The position numbers and the translations under genes are program-made. This document shows, in pieces, positions 1 to 6,443 of a stretch of 21,735 bases of DNA; the first letter of the stretch is position 1; each line of letters opens with the position of its first letter. A model generated the notes under the pieces. It was not told the DNA's origin and did no database searches. It saw only the letters and a list, made by a program, of their open reading frames with translations. Source of the stretch: a virus; IMG/VR virus record IMGVR_UViG_3300027741_002057, positions 1 through 21,735 of that record; one strand, written 5' to 3'.

Positions 1-14
1 TTTTAATCCGTACC

Positions 15-46
15 CAAAGTACTTAAAATTTTGTTAAAAAAACAAA
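15..46 (-). promoter_or_regulatory. Possible Bacteroidota-type promoter, weak
   Basis: On the minus strand a TTTG (46 to 43) is followed after 21 bases by TACTTTG (21 to 15). This resembles the Bacteroidota promoter pattern of TTTG near -33 and TAnnTTTG near -7, but the -7 box has one spacer base too few. It would drive a gene beyond the left edge. The region is so AT-rich that chance is a serious alternative. Confidence 0.18.
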
Positions 47-55
47 TAAATATAT

Positions 56-616
56 TTATAGTACAAAATTACCATATAATTCCCGATTATTTAGTAAATA
101 ATCATAATTTTCTTCTTTTCTAGTGTTTGAAGAGAATCCATTGTATTGAATTGCAGCAAAAGGATTGCATACTTTAAACTCACCTAACTCAGATAAAGCC
201 CTATCAATATGCGCATCGGTTGGTGTAGATAAAAACTTTTCATAGAACTTAGAATGTACTATGTAGCAATGAAGTCCTGAGAATGTTTTTACCGTATTAT
301 CAGGTAGTATTTCCCCCATGTAAATGCCTGCTAAATAAATATCAAATGATTCAGGCTTGTTTTGTAAGAAATATTCAAATGAACCTTCACCACAGAATCT
401 AATATCATCTTCCATTATTAGTACCTCATCCCACTTAGCTAATTGTGCGTATTCTACTATTTGTTTGTGGCTTTGATTGATACCTTTTTGACTTGACTTT
501 TGGTCAATTATACCTTCCCATAATTCATAATCAGTTATACCATTACTAGACAATTCGTTTAATAATCTAGGTAATCGTTCTTGATAATATATGCTATGAA
601 TAATATTAGATTTCAA
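56..616 (-). CDS. GT25-like glycosyltransferase, compact, TTG start
   Basis: A 186-residue protein resembling the GT25 (LPS biosynthesis) glycosyltransferase family, probably transferring a hexose onto a glycan in the cytoplasm. Two landmarks are visible: INQSHKQI at residues 46-53, matching the family's conserved Ser-His element where the acceptor is sensed, and LIMEDDIRF at 66-74, the DxD-like metal and nucleotide-sugar site. It is slightly shorter than the GT25 gene at 5823-6443 and only distantly similar to it. The start is a TTG: an in-frame TGA lies only two codons upstream, and the next ATG is inside the EDD motif, so a TTG or a rarer start must be used. The gene overlaps the end of the exostosin-like gene by 11 bases, which suggests coupled translation. 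It is the last gene of the glycan block. The family call is good; donor and acceptor are unknown. Confidence 0.72.
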   Translation of the reverse strand: MKSNIIHSIYYQERLPRLLNELSSNGITDYELWEGIIDQKSSQKGINQSHKQIVEYAQLAKWDEVLIMEDDIRFCGEGSFEYFLQNKPESFDIYLAGIYMGEILPDNTVKTFSGLHCYIVHSKFYEKFLSTPTDAHIDRALSELGEFKVCNPFAAIQYNGFSSNTRKEENYDYLLNNRELYGNFVL

Positions 617-1409
617 GATATTTCATAATTTTGTTTAAAGCCCCTGCATATGTATAATATTCTTGATAAACTTGCTTACACTTATCTTGCATATCAATTA
701 TTTGCAACGGGGTGTAACTTTTCAGTATTCTTTCAATGTTATCAGCATCGCATTCAGGTATTAATATCCCGTATTCTGAGAAATCTAAATCGAGTGGTAT
801 AACAAACTCATCTGATATATAAACCGGTATTGTACCATACTGCATACATTCCCCTATTCTAAAGCTATTAAGTCCATATCCACGAGGACACAAACCAAAA
901 TCAGACTCTGATATTATTTTACAAAATTCTTTTGTATTATGTGCTGCATCAGATATGTAATAACCCTTGCTAGTTATGTTAAATATTTTTTCTCTTATTG
1001 GATGCGTATGTGTGCCTATAAATGATGCGATGTAATTCTTTTCTTTAATGGGAACATAAGAATGTGGCATAGATAATAAAGGAATTGGAATACCTATATT
1101 TTTACTCATACTAAACTGTAACAAATCTATTCTTGAAACATCTACTAAAATACCATCATCATACTGAACAATTGTCCAATACTTTTTGTCCTTTGGTAGT
1201 TCGTTTATAAAATTCTGAAGTCTTACTAGTGCTTCTACATCATTTCCATAATTATTATTTACTTGATAAGATGTCCACATTACAGGTAGATATTCACGAT
1301 TGGTTTCAGGCAATGATTGCATTATTACCCACTCTTCAAAAATTAATAAATTTTCGTATGGATATACAGTAAAAATTTGAGGTTTTGCCCAATCAGGTAC
1401 GTCAATCAT
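606..1409 (-). CDS. Exostosin-like (GT47-type) glycosyltransferase
   Basis: A 267-residue protein with the hallmarks of exostosin-family glycosyltransferases. ASFIGTHTHPIRE at residues 128-140 resembles the family's F-x-G segment followed by an R-containing helix. The stretch at about 169-200 (SDFGLCPRGYG, then SFRIGECMQYGTIPVYISD) is the conserved nucleotide-sugar binding core, with the usual acidic residue followed by G-IPV. These enzymes use a GT-B fold and an NDP-sugar donor; bacterial and viral members are usually shorter than animal exostosins, as here. No signal peptide or membrane segment is visible, so a cytoplasmic location is likely. Only three bases separate the start from the stop of the upstream homing endonuclease gene. 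In ancestral order it probably followed the FkbM methyltransferase directly. Donor and acceptor cannot be read from the sequence. Confidence 0.82.
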   Translation of the reverse strand: MIDVPDWAKPQIFTVYPYENLLIFEEWVIMQSLPETNREYLPVMWTSYQVNNNYGNDVEALVRLQNFINELPKDKKYWTIVQYDDGILVDVSRIDLLQFSMSKNIGIPIPLLSMPHSYVPIKEKNYIASFIGTHTHPIREKIFNITSKGYYISDAAHNTKEFCKIISESDFGLCPRGYGLNSFRIGECMQYGTIPVYISDEFVIPLDLDFSEYGILIPECDADNIERILKSYTPLQIIDMQDKCKQVYQEYYTYAGALNKIMKYLEI

Positions 1410-1412
1410 AAA

Positions 1413-2168
1413 TTATGATTTTTGATTAAAATTAAAAGACCATATATATTTATATGCTTTTTTATAAATACCATGACAACATTTATTTATACCAACAACA
1501 CTTCCATTTACATATATCGCAGCATCATTTACAAAATCCCATTTTTTAATAAATTCTCCATTTAATGAATATTGATAAACAGGTATTCTTTGTTTCATTC
1601 CCATACGCATTGTATTATATGTTTTTTCTTCATCTATATACGACCATCTATAACCATATGCGGAATAACATTTTCCTTTACAAGCCTTACATATATTGCT
1701 TCTATAAAAACCTAATTCATTTTCTACTTGAGAGATATAATCCCATGTTCTTATAAAAACATTATCTATTGTATATTGATTTATTTTTCTTGCAGCATTA
1801 TGTAATTCTTTAGATTTATTTGTCCTTTTCCCGTTTTCCCAAGATTTAGACATTTTTTCTTTAGTTATTTCTGATACTTTAGAAGTAGAACTGCCACCAC
1901 TTCTTAAATTTAATCCATTTTTTGTATTAAAACTATTATAAAATTTAATATAAAATTTTTCTAAATAATTTAATTCATTAATCATGCATTCTTTTACTAT
2001 TTCAAATTTATGATTATTCCAACCATATTTTTTTATAGAATTATAAAGAAATATTTGATTTTTACATAATCCTTTACTATAATTTTTTTTAACTCTATTT
2101 TCTATATCAATACTTTGCCCTATATATATTTTATTATTAGGAGAAGTTATTTTATAAATACCTATCAT
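1413..2168 (-). CDS. GIY-YIG homing endonuclease with NUMOD domains
   Basis: A 251-residue free-standing homing endonuclease. The nuclease domain is at the N-terminus: GIY at residues 3-5, YIG at 15-17, the expected catalytic Arg25, a Glu near residue 70 and Asn87 in GLNLRSGG. A NUMOD3-like segment follows at about 97-113 (SEITKEKMSKSWENGK). Two NUMOD1-like DNA-binding modules come next, at about 129-177 and 196-245, each running from a QY motif to a C-terminal W-S-F/Y. Such enzymes cut a target in alleles lacking the gene and spread by repair. The gene is visibly more AT-rich than its neighbours and has no role in glycan synthesis, which supports later insertion. Its ATG overlaps the FkbM stop as ATGA. 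There is no sign that it sits inside an intron, because the genes on both sides look complete. Confidence 0.93.
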   Translation of the reverse strand: MIGIYKITSPNNKIYIGQSIDIENRVKKNYSKGLCKNQIFLYNSIKKYGWNNHKFEIVKECMINELNYLEKFYIKFYNSFNTKNGLNLRSGGSSTSKVSEITKEKMSKSWENGKRTNKSKELHNAARKINQYTIDNVFIRTWDYISQVENELGFYRSNICKACKGKCYSAYGYRWSYIDEEKTYNTMRMGMKQRIPVYQYSLNGEFIKKWDFVNDAAIYVNGSVVGINKCCHGIYKKAYKYIWSFNFNQKS

Positions 2169-2797
2169 AACAAATTATTTTTAATCCAAACTGCATCACC
2201 CCAAGAATGGTAGTCAGAAGCCCATTTTGTTTCTACCCTTGTAAATTTATATTCTTTTAAAAACTCATCTAATTCTTCTACCATAGGGCATCCTTTATAT
2301 GTTTCTTCCCTATTTACTTCTAGATATAATAAATCAAATTGATTCAATACAGAAGTAGAACCTTTTAAAACTTCTAATTCATACCCTTGCGTATCTATCA
2401 TTAATAAGTTCAAGTTCTTAGAAATGTTTAATGAATCTAGTGTCACAACTTTTACTACTTCAGGTTCTCCATTAAATATTACTTCTTTGTGTTGTTCTAG
2501 GTGTACTAATGGTTCTAATAAACTATTGCTTTGCCCTTGATTTGTGGTATCAACATACATTACCCCTATTGATGGAGTACTTCCTATTGCAAAGTTTTTA
2601 AGTATTACATTATCGTTATCCTTAAACTTTTCTACTAAAATATTAAACGCTTGTTTAACAGGTTCGACATATAAAAACTCCTTACATCCGCATTCGATAT
2701 AAGTAGAATTCTCTTGCGCCCAATGTGCGCCAATATGTGCAACACCATTAAGTTTAATATTATATTTCTCTAGTATTGGTTGTAATGGTATTAGCAT
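2165..2797 (-). CDS. FkbM family SAM-dependent O-methyltransferase
   Basis: A 210-residue class I methyltransferase of the FkbM family, which typically O-methylates hydroxyl groups on sugars or polyketides. Visible motifs are the SAM-binding loop VAHIGAH at residues 19-25, the acidic EP pair at 45-46, TLDSL at 119-123, the family signature LMIDTQGYELEVLKG at 132-146, YLEVN at 158-162 and a C-terminal HSWGDAVW at 197-204. The domain is complete, from the N-terminal helix to the final strand. It overlaps the upstream epimerase gene by 7 bases and the downstream endonuclease by 4. Its place among sugar-transfer genes suggests that it methylates a sugar of the glycan built by this cluster. The exact position methylated is unknown. 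Confidence 0.88.
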   Translation of the reverse strand: MLIPLQPILEKYNIKLNGVAHIGAHWAQENSTYIECGCKEFLYVEPVKQAFNILVEKFKDNDNVILKNFAIGSTPSIGVMYVDTTNQGQSNSLLEPLVHLEQHKEVIFNGEPEVVKVVTLDSLNISKNLNLLMIDTQGYELEVLKGSTSVLNQFDLLYLEVNREETYKGCPMVEELDEFLKEYKFTRVETKWASDYHSWGDAVWIKNNLL

Positions 2798-3786
2798 GAT
2801 ACTTGTTTATTAATCCATGAATAAAGACTTTCCATTCCTTTTCTAAGTGGTTGTGTTGGAGTCCAATCTAATACTTCTTTTATAAGTGTATTGTCGCTAT
2901 TTCTACCCCTAACACCAATAGCATTTGATTCTACATTTTTTATTGTAAGATTTTTGCCACTAATTTCAATAACCATTTTTGCTAAATCATTAATTGAAAT
3001 CATTTCGTCAGAACCAATATTGATAGGATGCACATAATCGCTATCCATTAGTTTTCTGATTCCATCCAAGCATTCTTCTATCCATAGAAATGACCTTTGT
3101 TGCAATCCATCTCCCCATATTTCAATCGAATCTCCATCTTTTGCTTCGGCAACTTTTCTACATACTGCTGCAGGTGATTTTTCTCTTCCTCCTTTGTATG
3201 TACATTCTGTTGAAAATATATTATGAAATCTGCCTATTCTTACATCTAATCCATAATTTCTGCGATAAGAATCATATACTTGTTCTGATATTAATTTTTC
3301 TATTCCATAAACAGAATCAGGTTTTCCTTCCCATGCACTACTTTCTTTTAATGCTGCACTATTTAAATCTTCTTGTAATCTTTCTGAATAACAACAAGCT
3401 GAACTACTAAAAAATAATTTTTTGATACTTAATTTAGCTGCTATTGATGCTACATGAAGATTCATTATAGCTGAATCATGTATAATATCTGCATCATTTT
3501 CTTTACTGAATACATACAAAGCACCGCCCATTTGCGCTGCCAACATATACACTTCATCAAAAGAATTTTCTTTATCTGAAATATTTAATTGATTTGGTGA
3601 AAATAAAACTTTAGACATATTAAATTCACTTCTTAAATCTAATATTAAACTTTGGTCTGCTTCTGACTTACTAAATTCAGGTTGTTTTATATCTACCGAC
3701 CTTACCCAAAATCCTTCTTTTTTAAGTCTTTTGACAAGTTGCATTCCTATCATTCCATGTCCACCTAAAACTAATGCTGTTTTCAT
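2791..3786 (-). CDS. GDP-mannose 3,5-epimerase-like NAD-dependent sugar epimerase
   Basis: A 331-residue extended short-chain dehydrogenase/reductase. The NAD-binding GxxGxxG is at residues 8-14, the catalytic Y160-x3-K164 is in SVYGIEK, and Cys131 and Lys203 lie in SSACCY and KGGREKSP. From recollection of the Arabidopsis GDP-mannose 3,5-epimerase (C145, Y174, K178, K217), the spacings 29, 4 and 39 are identical here. Many other stretches follow that enzyme, such as RIGRFHNI, IGSDEM and GVRGRNSDN. The expected reaction converts GDP-D-mannose to GDP-L-galactose, with GDP-L-gulose as a side product. No gene for making GDP-mannose is in the window, so the host probably supplies it. The start overlaps the upstream methyltransferase stop as ATGA. 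Another NDP-sugar substrate remains possible, but the spacing match favours GDP-mannose. Confidence 0.88.
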   Translation of the reverse strand: MKTALVLGGHGMIGMQLVKRLKKEGFWVRSVDIKQPEFSKSEADQSLILDLRSEFNMSKVLFSPNQLNISDKENSFDEVYMLAAQMGGALYVFSKENDADIIHDSAIMNLHVASIAAKLSIKKLFFSSSACCYSERLQEDLNSAALKESSAWEGKPDSVYGIEKLISEQVYDSYRRNYGLDVRIGRFHNIFSTECTYKGGREKSPAAVCRKVAEAKDGDSIEIWGDGLQQRSFLWIEECLDGIRKLMDSDYVHPINIGSDEMISINDLAKMVIEISGKNLTIKNVESNAIGVRGRNSDNTLIKEVLDWTPTQPLRKGMESLYSWINKQVSC

Positions 3787-4400
3787 TTTATTACTTTTTT
3801 AGTTTGCCAATTAATTGTGTATTCCCAAATACCCCAATTATTATCTGTTATAATGGATTCTAATATTTTAGTTGGAGTTTGTTGGTTAACATATACCGTA
3901 AATGTAGGTAGTACTTCATCTACTGCATTTCTTACATCTGTTGCATTGTAATCGTGTCCTGAAAGAAATCCGTCTCCTTTTACTTTTCTGTGCCAAAGTC
4001 TTATATCTGCTTTTGTTAATTCGTATTCGTGTGATGCATCTATAAAAACATAATCAAAATAATCATCAGGGAATTCGCAACTAGCATCAAGGCTTCCTTT
4101 TATAATAAGTTCACAACTTTCCCCTACACCACTTTTTACTAAGTGATTTACTATTGTTTGTATCTGTACATTACCACCATATTGCATAGAATCTATTAAT
4201 ACAAATCTGTCTATTTTTTTACCTAAAGACAATATTTTTTCTGCTAGGTATATGGCTGATTTACCATTAGCTATTCCTACTTCTGCAATCTTACAGTTAT
4301 CAGGTAGTCTTTCTGCTACCATATCATAGTATAATGCAAAGTCAAACATTACACTATCGGGTTCAATTGTTAATGCGTACATATTTAAAGTTTTATCCAT
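3783..4400 (-). CDS. Class I SAM methyltransferase (Methyltransf_24-like)
   Basis: A predicted SAM-dependent methyltransferase of 205 residues. Motif I is IAEVGIANGKSAIYLA at residues 38-53, the acidic ribose contact is Asp70 in VLIDSM, and DYVFIDASHEYE at 116-127 and GFLSGHDY at 144-151 are typical of the Methyltransf_24 group, often found with sugar-modification genes. The reading frame extends to an ATG at 4451, but that adds 17 residues unlike the family and a 67-base overlap with the GT11 gene. The ATG at 4400 (16-base overlap) is preferred; 4382 would also work and leaves no overlap. Neither has a Shine-Dalgarno sequence. It is the second methyltransferase in the cluster, so the glycan may be methylated twice. 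The acceptor is unknown. Confidence 0.8.
   Translation of the reverse strand: MDKTLNMYALTIEPDSVMFDFALYYDMVAERLPDNCKIAEVGIANGKSAIYLAEKILSLGKKIDRFVLIDSMQYGGNVQIQTIVNHLVKSGVGESCELIIKGSLDASCEFPDDYFDYVFIDASHEYELTKADIRLWHRKVKGDGFLSGHDYNATDVRNAVDEVLPTFTVYVNQQTPTKILESIITDNNWGIWEYTINWQTKKVIK
3784..3795 (-). promoter_or_regulatory. A-rich translation start region, shared 12-mer copy 2
   Basis: The epimerase start lies in AGTAATAAAATG, identical to the start at 19872-19883, with AAAAA just upstream and no Shine-Dalgarno sequence. Part of it is also the coding end of the upstream methyltransferase gene, so the identity could be partly chance in AT-rich DNA. Confidence 0.4.
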
Positions 4401-5137
4401 GATGGGTCTAGTAAATCGGTTGTATCTAGATGATATCCTTCCACAAACCATAGTTTAGGGAATATACAAATTTTATTTGGGTTTCTGTTAAGCCAAGCAA
4501 TCCAAAACGAGAATGTACTAGAACAACAAATGTTAAATGCACAACATGATGCTTCAACCATATCTTCTAATTCGTTTCCTGTTTCAATTATTTTAATGTT
4601 TGGTATGTGGTTTAAATTTTCCAAACACCATGCTGTATCATCTGAATAAACTTCAAAGTTTTCTACTCCTGTATTGTTTATTAAATAATTAATGGCATCG
4701 TTTAGGTATTCTAATGTGTATGGTGGATGCTTATCGGTTAAATGTAAGTAGTCACCTCTGCGAATATGTATAGATGCAGTCTGTGGCTTTAGTTTCCATC
4801 TTAAATCAAATAGGTATAATATTTCCTTTCTGTATTCTTCTAGGTACTTCCATGACTGCCAATAACCATTTAAGACTATTTGTTTTCCCCTCCAATATTC
4901 GTCAAATGGAATGTCTTGAAATCTAAATCCGTTTTCGTTTACAAGTATGTCTTCTATGCCATTAACCCATTTGTCGTTATGTAAGTGTTGTAAGTATAAT
5001 GGATTCCAATATTCATCATTAGTTTCATTTGGTACAGAAAATTCTAGGTTATGTTTTAATGCGTAAGATGCAGCAGCAGCTATTTGAAACAATACGTTCC
5101 CAAGTCTCCCGTAACTTCTTGATTGAACTATTGACAT
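4385..5137 (-). CDS. GT11 family glycosyltransferase (alpha-1,2-fucosyltransferase-like)
   Basis: A 250-residue GT-B enzyme of family GT11. The N-terminal GRLGNVLFQ at residues 10-18 matches the family's G-G-x-G-N-x-x-F-Q opening. HIRRGDY at 124-130 is the conserved GDP-sugar binding motif shared by alpha-1,2 and alpha-1,6 fucosyltransferases, and SSTFSFWIAWLN at 206-217 is the third GT11 motif. The length is close to that of compact bacterial members, and no membrane anchor is visible. Known members transfer L-fucose from GDP-L-fucose. Here the only GDP-sugar enzyme in the cluster is the GDP-mannose 3,5-epimerase-like protein, so GDP-L-galactose (L-fucose with an extra 6-hydroxyl) is a possible natural donor. 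That donor assignment is inference. The start is an ATG overlapping the GT2 gene by 10 bases. Confidence 0.88.
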   Translation of the reverse strand: MSIVQSRSYGRLGNVLFQIAAAASYALKHNLEFSVPNETNDEYWNPLYLQHLHNDKWVNGIEDILVNENGFRFQDIPFDEYWRGKQIVLNGYWQSWKYLEEYRKEILYLFDLRWKLKPQTASIHIRRGDYLHLTDKHPPYTLEYLNDAINYLINNTGVENFEVYSDDTAWCLENLNHIPNIKIIETGNELEDMVEASCCAFNICCSSTFSFWIAWLNRNPNKICIFPKLWFVEGYHLDTTDLLDPSWIKL

Positions 5138-5826
5138 ATATTTCTTATTTTGGTTTCTACTTCTTCGTAAAAGTTTCCTGTTCTAGAAACATTATTTACA
5201 TAATGACTTCCTGAATGTACTAAGTGTTTGTATTCCATTCCTTCTACTACCTTTATTTTATTTCCTGTTGCTAACCAACAATAATTAAAATAAATACTAT
5301 CTGCTGTCACAGGGTTTACCTCGCCATCCCAAATGTCTAAGTATTGTTTTCTATTTATAAAAAAATTCATTGTGTTAAGCATCGTAGAAAACATTGGTTT
5401 ATCAAAGTATTCGTTTATATTCTCTTTTGTTATTGTCAAACCTGAAAATGCACGATAATCAAATGTTGGTTTAGCAAATGAAGGGGCAAAAATTACTTTC
5501 TCATCCCATTCTTCATTATAAATCGCATCTAAATATGCTTTATTCAATTGGTTATCGCTATCAAATATAATTATAAATTCTGACTTACACAAACTTGCTG
5601 CTATACATTTGTTCTTATAGCAATCTTGGTTTTCTTTGTTTCTAAATATCTTTATTTTAGGCATAGAACTTACTGCTGCCTTTAGTGTATAATACAAGTC
5701 TATGTCACTTGCATCATCTGAAATAATTATTTCTTCTATTCTTTCGTCATCCATTACAGATGCAAAGGATTCTAATGTCATTTCGTACCTATTCCATGAT
5801 GGAATTGCGATGGATATTTTTTTCAT
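5128..5826 (-). CDS. GT2 family glycosyltransferase
   Basis: A 232-residue GT-A glycosyltransferase. The N-terminal strand and loop ISIAIPSWNRYEMTLES (residues 4-20) and IIISDDASD (33-41) are the classic GT2 nucleotide-binding elements. IIIFDSDN at 85-92 holds the DxD metal-binding site. It has only the catalytic domain: no C-terminal membrane helices are visible, so it is probably a soluble transferase rather than a processive polysaccharide synthase. It starts at an ATG that overlaps the GT25 stop as ATGA and overlaps the GT11 gene at its 3' end. Within the block it could add one of the first sugars to the acceptor, but the order of action cannot be read from the sequence. Confidence 0.88.
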   Translation of the reverse strand: MKKISIAIPSWNRYEMTLESFASVMDDERIEEIIISDDASDIDLYYTLKAAVSSMPKIKIFRNKENQDCYKNKCIAASLCKSEFIIIFDSDNQLNKAYLDAIYNEEWDEKVIFAPSFAKPTFDYRAFSGLTITKENINEYFDKPMFSTMLNTMNFFINRKQYLDIWDGEVNPVTADSIYFNYCWLATGNKIKVVEGMEYKHLVHSGSHYVNNVSRTGNFYEEVETKIRNICQ

Positions 5827-6443
5827 TTTAATTCTGCTAATTTTTGATTATACCTACCAATTAAAAACGGATGCCAATCTATAAATGTATTACCTATGTC
5901 ACTTACCCCTGCCCTCTGTGTTGTCAAAATTGGATACGTTATGAAGCACCTTTGCATTGGTTGAACCTTATCAACTATTGAGTTATCGATAGGGGCTTCT
6001 AGCCCTACTGCAATGATTTCTTTCATACCTTGTAATGATATAGCCCAACTATGTGTAGCAAAAGCCTTATCTAGTTGTAGTAATGCGGATGAATGTCTTC
6101 TTTTAAAACCATCTGTAGCTTGTGCAGATAGGTATAATATGTGCCAATATTCAGGTAAGTCTTTTATGGCATCTTCCATTGTCCTATCTACTACATCCTT
6201 TGGTTCTACGAATAAACAATCATCTTCAAATATCAATATTGCTTTGTGCTTCTTTTGTATAGAATCTTTTAGTATGTTTTCTACTGTTTGTCTTAACCCT
6301 TCTGCGCCTTTTTCATGTTCTATTCCATCAACTAAGTCAAATTCAATTCCGTAATTGTCAAGTTCTTCTGATACTTCTATTAGTCTATCTACTCTTTTGG
6401 GTAGATTTATTACTACTATACGGTCAAAAAAATCTGTCCACAT
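5823..6443 (-). CDS. GT25 family glycosyltransferase
   Basis: A 206-residue protein with clear GT25 (LPS biosynthesis glycosyltransferase) features: VINLPKRVDRL at residues 11-21, the ILIFEDDCLF metal and nucleotide-sugar site at 69-78, YLSAQ at 104-108, ATHSWAIS at 129-136, and a C-terminal part with IDNSIVD and PILTTQRAG that matches the family's acceptor region. Members usually transfer galactose or glucose onto LPS or glycoproteins. The length is close to complete for a compact member. Its ATG overlaps the terminase stop by one base (TAATG on the coding strand), so the glycan block is physically joined to the packaging genes and probably read from the same late transcript. The acceptor is unknown. 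Confidence 0.87.
   Translation of the reverse strand: MWTDFFDRIVVINLPKRVDRLIEVSEELDNYGIEFDLVDGIEHEKGAEGLRQTVENILKDSIQKKHKAILIFEDDCLFVEPKDVVDRTMEDAIKDLPEYWHILYLSAQATDGFKRRHSSALLQLDKAFATHSWAISLQGMKEIIAVGLEAPIDNSIVDKVQPMQRCFITYPILTTQRAGVSDIGNTFIDWHPFLIGRYNQKLAELK

Noticed and set aside
30-46. Hairpin TTTGTT-AAAAA-AACAAA as a terminator for the glycan block
   Set aside because: The stem is six bases and almost all A/T, so it would be very weak; such pairs are expected by chance in this composition.
1413-2168. An intron-borne endonuclease interrupting a sugar gene
   Set aside because: The FkbM and exostosin-like proteins on either side each look complete, so there is no split gene to suggest an intron.
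4401-4451. N-terminal extension of the Methyltransf_24-like protein from an ATG at 4451
   Set aside because: It creates a 67-base overlap with the GT11 gene and adds residues unlike the family; neighbours overlap by only a few bases.
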